64,000 nucleotides of DNA from Puccinia triticina (taxonomy: Eukaryota > Basidiomycota > Pucciniomycetes > Pucciniales > Pucciniaceae): assembly GCF_026914185.1 (NCBI RefSeq), contig NC_070558.1, positions 7,883,501-7,947,500 on the forward strand, in the 5' to 3' direction. Below, in pieces: positions 33,085-43,768 of this stretch (the stretch's first letter is position 1; every line of letters begins with the position of its first letter). Made by a program: the position numbers and the translations under genes. Below the pieces are notes generated by a model that was not told the DNA's origin, searched no databases, and saw nothing but the letters and a program-made list of their open reading frames with translations.

Positions 33085-33330
33085 CCGGTCATGGGCATTG
33101 ATGCCCAGTCATGGGCATTGATTCCCAGTCATGGGCATTGATGCCCAGTCATGGGCATTGATGCCCAGTCATGGGCATTGATTCCCAGTCATGGGCATTG
33201 ATGCCCAGTCATCCTATCTATTGATTACCGGTGATGGGCATCAATGCCTGGTCATCCTATTGATGACCGGTCATGGGCATTGATACCTGGTCATTGGCAT
33301 TGATGCCCAGTCATCACTTGCCCGACTCGC
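33085..33330. repeat. 20-bp minisatellite
   Basis: About eight to ten tandem units AGTCATGGGCATTGATGCCC with T/G and CC variants, drifting into CCGGTCATCCTATTGATGA-type units. Each unit is itself a small palindrome (GGGCAT...ATGCCC). Confidence 0.85.
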
Positions 33331-33512
33331 TAAACTGGGGTTGCAAGTCTGTTGGAGATGCTAAGCCAGCACGGAGATTTTGTGCTGCGCAGCTGCAGCT
33401 CACATACCCAAAATCCAGCGGATACCCGGGTATCCGCTGGATTTTCCCCAGGATCTGTGAAATCCGCATCCACTGGTGGGTACCCGCAGCGGGTTTGAAG
33501 TGACCATCTCTA

Positions 33513-33690
33513 GTTCCAGTCATTGAGGGGTTTTTTTACTTCGTGATGACCAGGACTGTTCCAGTCATTGAGAGGAGTGCTTAATCCACTCAATGACTGG
33601 TGATTTGCACTCCCCATGTGTGCTGCCCAGTCATTGGGGGAGTGTGTGTACTCCGCTCTGGGACCAGCCTGTGCCGGCCATTGACATGGC
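33513..33690. repeat. Palindromic CCGGTCAT array, continuation
   Basis: Units CCAGTCATTGAGGGG, TGATGACCAGGACTGTTCCAGTCATTGAGAGG and so on; the right part of the array begun at 30834. Confidence 0.6.
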
Positions 33691-33839
33691 AAATCCATGA
33701 GGTATGTACTTCTGCCCCTCAAACTTTGTTTTCAAGGGGCTGAGTACCCAATCCATGCCTTTTTGGCAGGTTGAAAATCCCCAGCAACGGTGGGCTGCTA
33801 TGCTACAGTATGCTACAGCACTTCTTTTGGAGCAAAACC

Positions 33840-35700
33840 TTGCAGCATTAGTGTCAGGGGTAGTCTCTTCTGTGAAGACCTCTGAATGAAAAAATCAAGC
33901 TGGCGGTAGGTGTTGGTGGACTGGGTAGTACTAAGAAAAGCTCAAACTACTAGTAGCAATAGATTGCGCAGGAGTTCGGATAGAAAAGGGATCAAAGAAT
34001 AAGGAGATGGGGAAGTGATGGGAAAGAGTGAGAATAGAGGAGAAAGATATAATTTCCCCAATCATGACCTATAGTTGTAATCCCTTGGGCTTGGTAGGCA
34101 AAGGGATAATGAATTCTGTAATCAAAAGGCTATCAAAATCTAGGGGATCCTCTTAGTAGCAAGGTCCCTGAGTTTTAACCACTTGTCTTCACGTGCATCA
34201 CGCTTGGATAGCTATTCCTATGGGGAATAGCTATCTTGATTAGGGAATGATCAATTCCCTAATGGGGACAATCCTGAGAGTCCGCTACTAGTCACGGTCA
34301 TCCTTCTGTTAGCATGTACGCGACTGCTCTCTGTTTCGCGTGTCTGATCGCGCTTCTGTTCGCGCTCAGGTTTGCGCTATATGTGGCGCAGTAACACTTC
34401 AAGGATAATTAAATTTCCCAAAAAAAATACTCAAAGTTTGAGGTTAGGAAAATCATTGAAAAAAAATCACTCTGTACTGAAAAAAAATGCAAACTGAGCG
34501 TGCTCAGCCAAAAAGATAAAAATGTGTCAGACTGAGTAAAAAACAATGGGGCACATTTTTGGGGTGATTTATTGGACGGGCCTGCACAAGGCCCGCATGG
34601 GCCCCTAACAGGCCCGTTGGGCCCATTGAAAAAGTAGTATTTTTTTGGAATTCTGATGCTCTGCTAAAATGTGAAATGGGCCAAACTGAATAAAAAACAT
34701 GGGGGTACATTTTGGGGGAGATTTTTTGGACGGGCCTGAATGAGGCCCACATGGCCCCCACAAAGCCCACTGGGCCCATTGAAAGAGTAGCCTTGGTCAA
34801 GAATGCCTATGCTCAGCTAAGAAGCAAAAATGTGTCAACCTGAGTAAAAAACATGGGGCCACACTTTTGGGGAGGGCTTATTGACAGACCTGCATCAGGC
34901 CCGTCAAGGCCCACCCAAAGCTGGTTTGGCCAACCCAGAAGTATTCTTGGTCAAGAATGCCCATATATGATGTTTCAGAACAGCACCAATTGACCACTAA
35001 TCAACAGAAGATATTGAAGGGCTTCTGACATCTGTATGACATTTGTGCACTCACAGAATGTATGTCCAGGCCCTTTCCTTTTCCTTGGAACCCTGTTGGC
35101 CCATACAGGCCTGCTGTAGGCCCGTCCAAAAAGCCTCCCCAACAATGTGCCCCTAGGGGTTTTACTCAGTCTGACACATTTTATTTCTTAGCTGAGCATA
35201 TGCTTTCTTAACCAAGGCTACTCTTTCAATGGGCCCAGTGGGCTTTGTGGGGGCCATGTGGGCCTCATTCAGGCCCGTCCAAAAAAACTCACCAAAAATG
35301 TACCCCCATGTTTGTTATTCAGTTTGACCCATTTCAAATTTTAGCAGAGCATCAGAATTCCAAACAAATACTACTTTTTCAATGGGCCCAACGGGCCTGT
35401 TAGGGGCCCATGCGGGCCTTGTGCAGGCCCGTCCAATAAATCACCCCAAAAATGTGCCCCATTGTTTTTTACTCAGTCTGACAAATTTTTATTTTTTTGG
35501 CTGAGCACGCTCAGTTTGCATTTTTTTTCAGCACCGAGTGATTTTTTTTCAATGATTTTCCCAACCTCAAACTTTGATTATTTTTTTTGGGAAATTTAAT
35601 TATCCTTGAAGTGTAAGGTGGTAACCTTTTGCGCGGGGGTTTCTAAAGTCGCCTCTTGGCGCAGTGAAGTATCTACTTCATGCGCTCGAGCCTAGGCTGA
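33840..35700 (+). mobile_element. LTR copy split by the 1.2-kb foldback
   Basis: Segments 33840-34392 and 35617-35700 together match the reverse complement of 47755-48400: CTTGGGCTTGGTAGGC, TGGGGAATAGCTATC, GTTCGCGCTCAGGTTTGCG, then GCGCAGTGAAGTAT. The foldback 34393-35616 sits inside. No gag adjoins it. Confidence 0.6.
34393..35616. repeat. 1.2-kb foldback with ~570-bp arms
   Basis: The left arm starts AACACTTCAAGGATAATTAA; the right arm ends in its reverse complement TTAATTATCCTTGAAGTGT. Each arm holds about three tandem units of roughly 155 bp around ACTGAGTAAAAAACAATGGG and GGACGGGCCTGCACAAGGCC. The arms match closely over about 570 bp, and the loop near 34980-35060 is short. No ORF of note. 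A transcript through it would form a very long hairpin. Confidence 0.85.
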
Positions 35701-36270
35701 CATTTTACGCTGCTAAACTAGACACTTAGTGTAGCTTGTTGTTTCTGTGCTAATGCTAAAAACAGTGTTAACGCAGAAAAAACATTGCTATGCTAACTGT
35801 TAGCATAGCGGATTGAATGCTAACATATTCTTGCCCCCTGGTAGCGTAGCACATAACATTGATCACTAACAGAATTTTGCCCCCTGGCAGTGTCACGGAA
35901 TAAATTCCCCGCTATTCTAGCGCCAGAAAAAGAAAAAACTGGGCTGTTTCTGCCCATTTTTATGCCCAAGAGGTGATAGATAGGACAGAAGCTGCGCTAA
36001 ATTTTACTGTACCTTAATTATTAATTGATTATACACTAACGCTACCCACAGAAAAATGTAGCATTAGTGGCTGTTAAAAAAACCCCTAACGCTACGCTGG
36101 CGCTTTTATGCGCTTTTCTTGTTTTTGAGTAGCGTTATCGGGATAATTTTGGCCGCTAAAAGTAACTCTTGCATAGCATATCTAAAAAAGGTAACATTAC
36201 ACTACACTACAGCTACTTTTAGCGTAGCTGGCCCACCATTGTCCATAGGTAGCGGGAGCCTGCGCTCAGC
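35701..36270. repeat. Degenerate GCGCTA-type repeat DNA
   Basis: Scattered TAGCGTAGC, CGCTAACG and GCTAACGCTAC words with two copies of ATTTTGCCCCCTGG(T/C)AG, without intact ends. An overlapping plus-strand frame at 36119-36391 has no protein features. Confidence 0.5.
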
Positions 36271-36627
36271 TTATTTATTGTATTTCTTTTTCATACTTTT
36301 TTATGTCAAATTGAGGGATCCAAAAAGTCGAAGAAATTGGAGGAGGGGCAAGAAAAATTCCCTCTGCCAGCTGGCAGAAAAAAAGAGATAATTTCAAGAT
36401 TTTAAATCTGCAGTGCACAAAGCGTTTTGAGCTACCACGCACTGTGGCCAGGATGTCAAGGGGACACCCCCTGTAGTGCGCAACAAGTTTTTTGAAGTGC
36501 GCAAAGTAAATCAGCTAATCAATACCCTATATATACATGCTTTTTCTATTTGTATGACTTTCTGCCTAGATATGGCCTGTACTGAACCTATAATTGTAAA
36601 TACCTTCTAAACTAACAGAGCAAGCTA
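36271..36627. other. No gene seen
   Basis: AT-rich, non-coding. The word TGCAGTGCACAAAG near 36410 recurs in diverged form near 38440, hinting at an old repeat. Confidence 0.35.
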
Positions 36628-36860
36628 AGAGCATTCACATTTGTTTGCTGAGTTTTGGGGTTAAATAAGCCCAGTTTTGTGGGCAGGTTAGCTGACGGGG
36701 TTGCCTTCAAGTGGGCAAAGACATTTGTTTGGTCAGTTTCAGGCTAAAGTGAGCTGAAATGAGTTGCAGACCACCCTAGCCTGAGGCTAGATTTCAGGTT
36801 AAGGCTTGCTAAATTTAGCTGATACACACTTACATTGGAAACAGTGTAAGTGTGTAATTC
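36628..36860. repeat. Fragment of the GAGCATTCACATTTG MITE family
   Basis: AAGAGCATTCACATTTGTTTGC at the left end matches the right terminus of 9343-9644. Internal TTTCAGGCTAA and GATTTCAGGTTAAGGC words are shared. The right end is not clean. Confidence 0.55.
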
Positions 36861-36924
36861 ACTCAGTTTTGATAACATCAACACTAACATTTGGTATTTT
36901 TGTGCTGTGCCTCTTTTTCAGATG

Positions 36925-37390
36925 ACTTGAACACACAAGCCTCATCTATTGACTGAGCAAAAGACCAAGCTTGTTGGCATGTTGGACGCTGGGATGACGC
37001 CAACGGCCATCACATCCAAGACTGGAACTGGACGGACAACCATCTAGGCAATGATCCTTTGATCCGCAGCTTGTGGGACAGTTGTGACAGCCCCTAGGAG
37101 CGGCAGACCAAGGAATTTGGACAACCACAAACTTCAGAAGCGGACAAAGATCCTTGGCGACAATCCTCAAGGCTCAAATGAAGATGGCCAAGGTGAAAGA
37201 CCATCTCAGTACCCCCATTGCAACAGTCACCGCTTGCAGCTGAGCCCATGAACTTGGTTTCAAGAACCGAGTTGCTGTCAAAATACCGTTCCCCACCAAA
37301 CTCCACTGTCACTGTTGTCTCTGGTTAGCCAAACACCACAAGGATTGGACCTCCAACAACTGGAGGAAAATACTTTGGACAGACAATTTT
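36925..37390 (+). pseudogene. Tc1/mariner transposase relic
   Basis: Pieces in shifting frames: LTEQKTKLVGMLDAGMTPTA (HTH), RSGRPRNLDNHKLQKRTKIL and LGDNPQ (GRPR hook plus second helix set), then HELGFKNRVAVKIPF and LAKHHKDWTSNNWRKILWTD, ending at the D of the first catalytic motif. Several frameshifts and stops. The sequence breaks into poly-T/A after WTD, so the C-terminal half is missing. The family assignment is firm from the motif order. Confidence 0.8.
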
Positions 37391-37470
37391 TTTTTTTAGA
37401 AAAAAATAAAATAAAAAAGAAAAGAAAACTTTCTTTTTTCAAGATTTTAACTTATCATCATCCTCCCCAG

Positions 37471-38051
37471 CTAACTTAGCTAATTCCCTCCTTGGGGGAG
37501 CGAAGCGACCTCCGAAGGAGGGACTTACGCCCTATGTGGACCCTGCGGCCTGAGAGAATTATGACTTTTGGTGGGGACTTTTTTAGAATCACTCTCCCTC
37601 ATGAGCCTCTGCACCATTTTTGAAATTGTTTACATTTCTGGGATGGCCCAAGCTGTCCCTATCTTTCTACTATTTTTTCCCATCCTCAACACCTCTTGTT
37701 GAGCTGTAATCAGGGTTGTAACATCATGGATTCCAGATTCTGTACAGTGCAACATGTGTGATACGGGATGTAGCCAACTAGATGAAGTTGCAAAAAAATA
37801 CATTTGAATGTCATTACATATCCCTAAAAATAGGATAATAGGTGGAAAGATTCTCCTTGATGTTCTGCATCTTTTGTTCCCCTACAACTCAATCACATAA
37901 TGTGATGTGATGAAGCTACACAGGATTGAAAAAGGCCAAGTTCCTGATTCTCTCAGGCTGCGGGGTCCACTTAGTGTATAAGTCCCTCCTTCGGAGGGTC
38001 CCTGCGGGACGGCGTCCCCCCTCCACAAAGAGAGGGACTTAGTTAAGTTAG
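37471..38051. repeat. MULE-like MITE, 9-bp TSD
   Basis: TIRs CTAACTTAGCTAATTCCCTC (left) and, reversed, CTAACTTAACTAAGTCCCTC (right), with inverted similarity for about 110 bp (CCTCCGAAGGAGGGACTTA, TGGACCC, GCCTGAGAGAAT). The exact 9-bp duplication CCTCCCCAG lies at 37462-37470 and 38052-38060. 9-bp TSDs with long TIRs are typical of Mutator-like elements. The 350-bp centre has no ORF. Confidence 0.85.
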
Positions 38052-38060
38052 CCTCCCCAG

Positions 38061-39077
38061 CTCCCTTCTTACCCCTCCCTGCTTACCACATATTTTTTTT
38101 TAAAAAAATTCCCAGAGTTGAAAAATTATCACTTTATATATTATTTTATATTTTTTTTTTTGGCAATGCTGCAATCATCAGCCCCCTGAGCTCCACTGAG
38201 CAAAAAATCAGAACCCCCAAAACTCATCTTGGGCCTCAAAAATCAAAAATTGAGGTGCCAAAAATTGTAGATGACACACTGTACTTGTTTTTTTGTCTTT
38301 GTGGGCTTGTTAAGCATACAAGGAAGCTTCAAAAAACTCCCAAAAAATCACAGAGGACAACAAAAAGCTTGTCAAATGTTTTTTTTTTTTTTTTTTGAAA
38401 AAGTTGCTTCCTTCACCCGTAGTATGCTCAGAGCTTTTTGGAGTGCACAAAGTAAGTCCATTTCTAATTTTGTTTTGGTTTGTATTGAAGTTGTATGATA
38501 GAAAAGGAAAAACATCATGAGAGGAGAAAACAAACAGGCAAAGACAAGTTAATATGATTAAGCCATATTTTTTGAAGAAAGACAAAGGGAGAGAAGGGCG
38601 GGGAAAGGATTGATGGGAATGATGCAAGGGGAGGATGTAAGAGTCACTGAGGAAACAGAGATGCTTGGATGATGAAGAGGAGAAGAATGTATGAATGAGA
38701 GTGAGATTGACAGGAGAGCAGGAGAGTGAGCGAAGTTTGTTAATTAATGCATCATCATTCATGACAGCCCCGCTTTGTTGCTCTTCTTTCGTCCAGTTTT
38801 CTTCTATAACCAGAGGGTCAAGAGTCGACGTCCGCATGCAGACCTACCCATACACATGCCCCGCTCTAGTATTAAAATAAGCAATGATATCCTCCCAATC
38901 CCCCCGAGAAAACAAAGAGAAAAAAATGAACGCATCCGACCGTCTTCTTATTTCTCGAATCGAACACACACACACGCAACACAACACACTACGCACAATA
39001 GAAGAAAGAGTGGGCAAGGTGGGATGATTATTTCGAGCCAGTGTATCGGGCCTTCCGCTGAGACAAAAAGAAAGAGA
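38061..39077. other. 3' flank of RER1; no other gene
   Basis: Contains poly-T (38378-38397), GA-rich DNA and CACACACACG (about 38965). The minus-strand frame over 38310-38837 is low complexity and lacks family features. Confidence 0.4.
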
Positions 39078-40122
39078 TCACAAACGGCCGTAGTAGTTAA
39101 ACTCGCGTTCAATCGAGCGAAGCGTAATAATGGATCTAGGGACACTTACCATATAATCCCAGGGGACGTATTTGTATCTCCTCATGTGTGCGATCTGACG
39201 CCGCATGGTGATCGAAAACAGGACTAGGAAGTAGACCAGAAGGATGGCTGTATGTGTACAAAAATGTTGGAAAGGGGGATGATGTTGGGTGAGTTGGGGC
39301 CGGAAAAGAACAGCAGGTCCCGCCGTTGAAGGAATGAGAAACTGACGCCAAAAGACAGGGACATCTGTGAATTCGAAGCAGGTAGCGAACAAGGAAAAGA
39401 TCGTCGCTCTGGTGGCCGAATGCCTAGATGAAGAACACACAGAAAAAAGGGGACAGGGGTTAGATAGGAACGGTGGCATCATGGAGAGGGTAGGTACCAG
39501 AATTTGAACTCCGGCAAGCGTCGGATAAACGGCTTGAACTCATCGCCGTCCATTGTCTGTCCTCCCAGTAGACCGCTCGTGCTTCCAGGCCCTCCTTCCT
39601 CAACCTCATTCTCGGCCGCATCTTGCTCGATTGACGGGTCAAATTTCGGCTGTAGAAACGATAGGAACAAGTTCAAAAGATAGATCCCCACTATTTCACG
39701 CCCAGCATGTCATGATGCAAGAAGAAAATGAAAATGATCAGTGTGCTATCGAATCAATATTTAGACCTGCGCTCCTTCATTTTTTTTTCCCGGAGTGCAT
39801 ATGGATGTTCTTGAAGCACTCACGAGCATATGTGACGATGTACCATCCTTGAGACAAAAGGATCCTGAGCATGAAGACGACGATAAGTCCAGTGGTAGAC
39901 AGCCATCTGTAGGTAGTATAGGGAGTCAATCTATCCAGTTGGTATTGATAAGCCTACACAGAGAGGAAAAAAGGCAATACACCCATCAGAGTCGAATATT
40001 CTTCAAACAACGAGAAGAAGACGATGGGGGGTGCACACTTTTTCTAACTCCCGGTATTTCCTTGTGAACGCCGTTTCGTTTGACTCTTCATCTTGCATCA
40101 GGTTCGAGTCGGCACTCATCAT
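39078..40122 (-). CDS. RER1: RER1, ER retention/retrieval receptor
   Basis: Golgi membrane protein that returns escaped ER membrane proteins (such as Sec12) via COPI. Six exons: 40122-40039, 39953-39824, 39690-39498, 39423-39347, 39247-39150, 39101-39078. The frame closes to 201 aa, the family's usual size. Family signatures in order: [45 protein letters not shown], an acidic loop, [33 protein letters not shown] and [20 protein letters not shown]. Four hydrophobic segments are expected (about 45-65, 66-85, 130-150, 155-175). The first intron uses a GTGTGC donor, and the last exon (FNYYGRL-stop) is short and rests on one AG, so the extreme C terminus is the least certain part. Two ATGs abut at the start. 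Confidence 0.92.
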
Positions 40123-40572
40123 CTCGGGTGAATCTCTTCCACTGTTGGTGGGGCTGGTTGCGCTTGGATGTGATCGAGACTGGCTTCCAACGAGAGTGGT
40201 TCTGTTGCTTTCCCTGCGTTGGTCTTGCTAGTGTGCTTGTGAGTGGTTCGAAGTGTGCACGTGGCCATTCCGTCTCTTGGCCTGCCTCGACCCTCTGGCC
40301 TCTCGACCCTCCGTCTCACCGGCCCTGGCTGCGAGGGGGGTTACCAGTTTCAGCCTCTTTTTACCCCGTGTTACACAGCCCTGGATATCAAATATGTACA
40401 ACAAACCTTGACTCCTTCAAACTCGCCTCAATAATTTTCCCTCCCTACAAAAACAGTCACTGGACCTGGTTGTCCCTGTCGTTACGAACAGACCCCTTGC
40501 GAGACAGTGAGTTCTTCTTTGAGAGGTTTTTTTAAATTTAGCAGGGAACAATTGATTATGTACCAAAACAAT
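40123..40572. promoter_or_regulatory. Promoter side of RER1
   Basis: No other gene seen. C/T-rich on the minus strand near 40140-40330. No specific site can be named. Confidence 0.35.
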
Positions 40573-40720
40573 GGAGGACTTCCCGTCGGCTAAACTGCTT
40601 AATTTAGAGGGACAGGCTACCTTACTGGCTGGTGAAAACTAATTGATATCGTGTTTTCACCAGCAAACAAGGTTTAGCGGCCTCCTATAAATCAAGCCTT
40701 TAGGCAACGGGAAGTCCTCC
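40573..40720. repeat. GGAGGACTTCC MITE, AAT TSD
   Basis: Ends GGAGGACTTCCCGT and its reverse complement ACGGGAAGTCCTCC; AAT on both sides (40570-40572, 40721-40723). 148 bp. Relatives at 43090-43227, 46460-46610 and nested at about 41250-41390. Confidence 0.8.
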
Positions 40721-40782
40721 AATTGTTGGACCAAAGGAGTCGATAAGCAAATTTTATAATAAATTCTGCCTTTTATGTTAGA

Positions 40783-41162
40783 GCATCTCTACTTATGGTG
40801 TTCAAAGTTGGTTTGCATAATTTTATGCATGCATAAGTCATAGAATCATAAAAATATTTTGGTGAGGAAATTTTGTATTACACAATCAGACAGTCATAGC
40901 CCCTGCAAAAAGGTTTTTATGATTTTTATGATTTATGCATGCATAAAATTATGCAAACCAACTTTGAACACCATAACTGTGGGCTTTAAATTGGGGGACT
41001 AAACCAACTTTAGTCACCCGGGGGCAATTTAGCTCCTCCACCCAAGGTCGTAAAGGTTGTCCTAAGTAGGGAACCCCCCCTGGTGAGCTATAGCATGCCC
41101 ATATCTAGGAAACTGTAGCTCCCCAGATATTCCCTCTGGCCTAAATATCACACAGTCAGAGG
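40783..41162. repeat. GAGCATC MITE carrying a nested TA MITE
   Basis: Starts GAGCATCTCTACT, is interrupted at once by the TA-family MITE at 40796-40973, and resumes with GGGGGACTAAACC and GGCAATTTAGCTCC to CACACAGTC. Relative of the element at 23930-24138, which allows the nesting to be read. Confidence 0.65.
40796..40973. repeat. Palindromic TA MITE (nested copy)
   Basis: TGGTGTTCAAAGTTGGTTTG to its reverse complement, TA on both sides (40794-40795, 40974-40975). Closely matches 684-860. Confidence 0.8.
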
Positions 41163-41460
41163 TAGAGCTGGGCGCTTTGCACCCGGGTACCCGCAGGCTG
41201 TTTTGACCCAAACCGGACATCCGCACCCGCACCCGCACCTGTTGGCAAGTGGATGACTTCCCATCATATCTGAGACCCTTCCAGTTGATGATATAGACCC
41301 GAAAAGTTTAGATTTTTGCAGGGAAATCTAGCTTTTTGAGCTTCAGATCACTTCTGGGAGGCCCTCAGATCTCGAAGGGAAGTCACCCAGTACCCGCTCA
41401 ATTGGGCGGGTACCCACGCGGATACCCACGGGTACACGTCAGCCAAAACGCACTTAGAAG
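41163..41460. repeat. hAT-type GGTACCCG MITE, truncated, with nested MITE
   Basis: The left end TAGAGCTGGGCGCTTTGCAC followed by CCGGGTACCCGC matches the 31099 terminus. An inner GGA(T/G)GACTTCCC...GGGAAGTCACCC element (about 41250-41390) is nested. GGGTACCCACGCGGATACCC follows, but no matching right TIR is found. Confidence 0.6.
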
Positions 41461-41762
41461 TCAAGAATCACATTGTATTGCATCATTTCATAGTTTTGGT
41501 GATAGTAGAGTGGTAGATCACTCCACTATCACAACATTACCATCAGTGGCACCCTTTTCCTTTCTTCTGCTCTTATTCTTATTCTTCATCTTTTTGTTGT
41601 ATTTGTGTAGCAACAGAGGTTGGATGTTGTTGTTCTTTGAATAGAATGCCAAGGCCATTCCTCAATTCACTGACTTTGCATGTAGGCTGTGTCTCCTTGT
41701 TGAGATGTAATCTTGGCCAAAGCTGAATGTACACTTGACATCAACTGTTGTGGCTAATTGTT
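41461..41762. other. No gene seen
   Basis: Contains a small palindrome GATAGTAGAGTGGTAGATCACTCCACTATC at about 41500-41530. Non-coding, 3' flank of the broken hAT gene. Confidence 0.35.
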
Positions 41763-42021
41763 TTATGACAACAGGTCAGTTTTTTGTTTTTTGTATTTGC
41801 AAAAGATCAAGTTTTTCCTACCTGGGCAACGCAGGACATCAAGAGCCATCTGTAAGAGGCCATGGTGGGTATTTCTGCTTTGCTTCTCCTCAACCCACCA
41901 CTGGAGCCTGTTGATTGGTTTGCCATTGTTTAAATACAGGCCACCAGAGAGCCATGTGTCAATGGGGTCCAATGGTGCTTCAGCGGGCCTTGTAAAGAAC
42001 CTAGACTTTTAATTGCTATAA

Positions 42022-42752
42022 ACCAGAACCAGAACTAAAAGGAAAAAATAGATGAGAACAAGGGATAAACAATATAAGGAAGAAAGAAACAAACCCTGAG
42101 ACAATAGAGGCTATAAAGATGAGGACAACAACAAATGTGAGACGACAAGAGAGTGATAGCTGTGAGAATGTAGTGAATGAGTTATTCGACAAGGGGATTG
42201 AGGAGACGTTTGAGAAAGAAGAACAAACCCTAGCAATGTAGGCAACAATTTTTTTTATGGAGAAGGAAAAGGAATAGTAAGGACTTGATCTAGGAGGGAA
42301 ACTGAGAAAGAAGGAGGGATTAGTATCAGGGATTGGAAGAGCCAGGTCAATGAGAGATCGTAAATGCGGAGGTGCATTTCTCACCAAGTTGGAAGCCAGT
42401 ACGGCTGTCCAAGTTAAGGCTTTGGGAACTTTTGAGGTCGCGAGCAAAGAGTATTGGTGATGTTGTCGGCGGAAGACTAGATCGAAGTCAAAGAGTTTAT
42501 TGATTGATGAGTCGTGGGTAAGAAGATTTAAGTTGAGATCAATAAGTGAAGAAGTGGTGGCCGTGGAAATGAGCAAGTGAGTGACGCTATTCAGATAGGT
42601 TTCATTTAGTGATACCAAAAGACCAAAAAATAGTAGAGGACAGCGGAAGAGCAGCGCACGAGGCGCTTGAGCTTGAGAGATGTGCAGCAGAGTGCGCTCG
42701 AGTTTCAACACCTTGCTATAGCAGCAGCACCAAGTCCTGCTAGAACACCTGC
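42022..42752 (-). mobile_element. Probable LTR-type insertion in the hAT gene
   Basis: On the minus strand it runs from TGTTCTAGCAGGACTTGGTG to TTCTGGTTTATAGCA, C/T-rich with stop-poor frames but no protein features, and it separates conserved hAT segments. TG...CA ends suggest an LTR. No target duplication is seen, so this is tentative. The 231-codon frame inside it is not called as a gene. Confidence 0.4.
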
Positions 42753-43089
42753 TTGGGGCTGAAGGAGGATTTGGCTAGTTAACTTGGTGATTGTTAGAAA
42801 TCAAGAGATGTTTTTATCTTTGCTGGTGCTTTCTTTGGATGTTTTGGGACTTTGATTGGGTTTTGAGGCTTATACCACTTGTGGTACATCTTGCGAGTGA
42901 GTTTGATTGCCTCATCAATCCAAGCTTTAGGCCATTTGGCCAGCTTGAATTATTTGTCCTTGAAAGAGGGATGCATAACTGCAAGTTTTGAAAAGATTAG
43001 TGTGATGAATGCAAAAAGATTAGATTGGAAGGAGAAAAACAACTCACCCATTGCTATTCTGTAAATGGGTGAAAAGTTGGTGAGGGAAT

Positions 43090-43227
43090 GGAGGACTTCC
43101 TGTGCGATCTGGGACTCTTGCAGATGTCAATATAGACCCGAAAAGTCTAGATTTTTGCAGGGAAATCTAGCTTTTTGGGGTCCAGATCACTTCTGGGAGA
43201 CCCGCAGATTCCGACAGGAAGTCCTCC
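43090..43227. repeat. GGAGGACTTCC MITE in the hAT gene, AAT TSD
   Basis: GGAGGACTTCCTGT to its reverse complement, AAT at 43087-43089 and 43228-43230. The core GACCCGAAAAG(T/C)(T/C)TAGATTTTTGC is shared with the nested copy near 41300. Confidence 0.8.
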
Positions 43228-43531
43228 AATAGTAATTATTTGTAATACAAGCCCAGCATGGCACATGTTTTGTAATGCAGGAGGGTAAAATGGATCTTCT
43301 TTGGCAATTACAGCTGAAAGGCCCGCTGTGATTTTATCAATGAAGATGACCACTTTGGCCACCCAAGGTGAGGGTTTTGTCAATACTTGAAGTGTCATTT
43401 CATAAAACGGTTTAAGGACCTGCACCAGGTCCGCCACCAAGTCAAAGTCTTGCTGGCTCACATGGTTGTTGCAAGGTAAACCAAACTGTTTATCACACTG
43501 CCACATAATACTGCAATACAAAATATGTCAG

Positions 43532-43768
43532 CACCATGAAAAATATGAGGGAACTAGGTGTCAATATGAGGGAACTAGGTGTCAGGTGACATGAAGCTAA
43601 TTCCAGCCTTTATTCCAGCCTTACTCCCAGGAACAATTGTTGAAACCCCCTGATAATGACAAGGGGACCATTGTTATTGAAGGGGTGTATTGTTGGAGTA
43701 CCACTGGAATTTCAACACATGTTACTGCATGTCACCTGACACCTATTCACATCAATTTTTTCATGGTG
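43532..43768. repeat. MITE with CACCATGAAAAA ends, CAG TSD
   Basis: TIRs CACCATGAAAAAT and reversed CACCATGAAAAAATTGA, with subterminal TAGGTGTCAGGTGACATG in both arms and CAG on both sides (43529-43531, 43769-43771). The left arm has a tandem duplicate of TATGAGGGAACTAGGTGTCA. Lies within the broken hAT gene, perhaps in an intron. Confidence 0.75.

Larger units (their letters stand above)
31099..33512. mobile_element. hAT-type non-autonomous element loaded with nested insertions, 8-bp TSD
   Basis: TIRs TAGAGATGGTCACTTTGCAT (left) and, reversed, TAGAGATGGTCACTTCAAAC (right). The 8-bp duplication is GTTCCGGT / GTTCCAGT (31091-31098, 33513-33520; one mismatch). Subterminal GGTACCCGC/GGATACCCGC words match the 10422-11052 family. 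The interior holds a solo LTR, a second LTR fragment and a 20-bp minisatellite. No transposase. Confidence 0.8.

Noticed and set aside
36119..36391. 90-codon plus-strand ORF
   Set aside because: Overlaps degenerate GCGCTA repeats and lacks any family feature.
42016..42711. 231-codon minus-strand ORF
   Set aside because: C/T-rich translation without motifs, lying in an insertion between two hAT segments; likely LTR-type leader.
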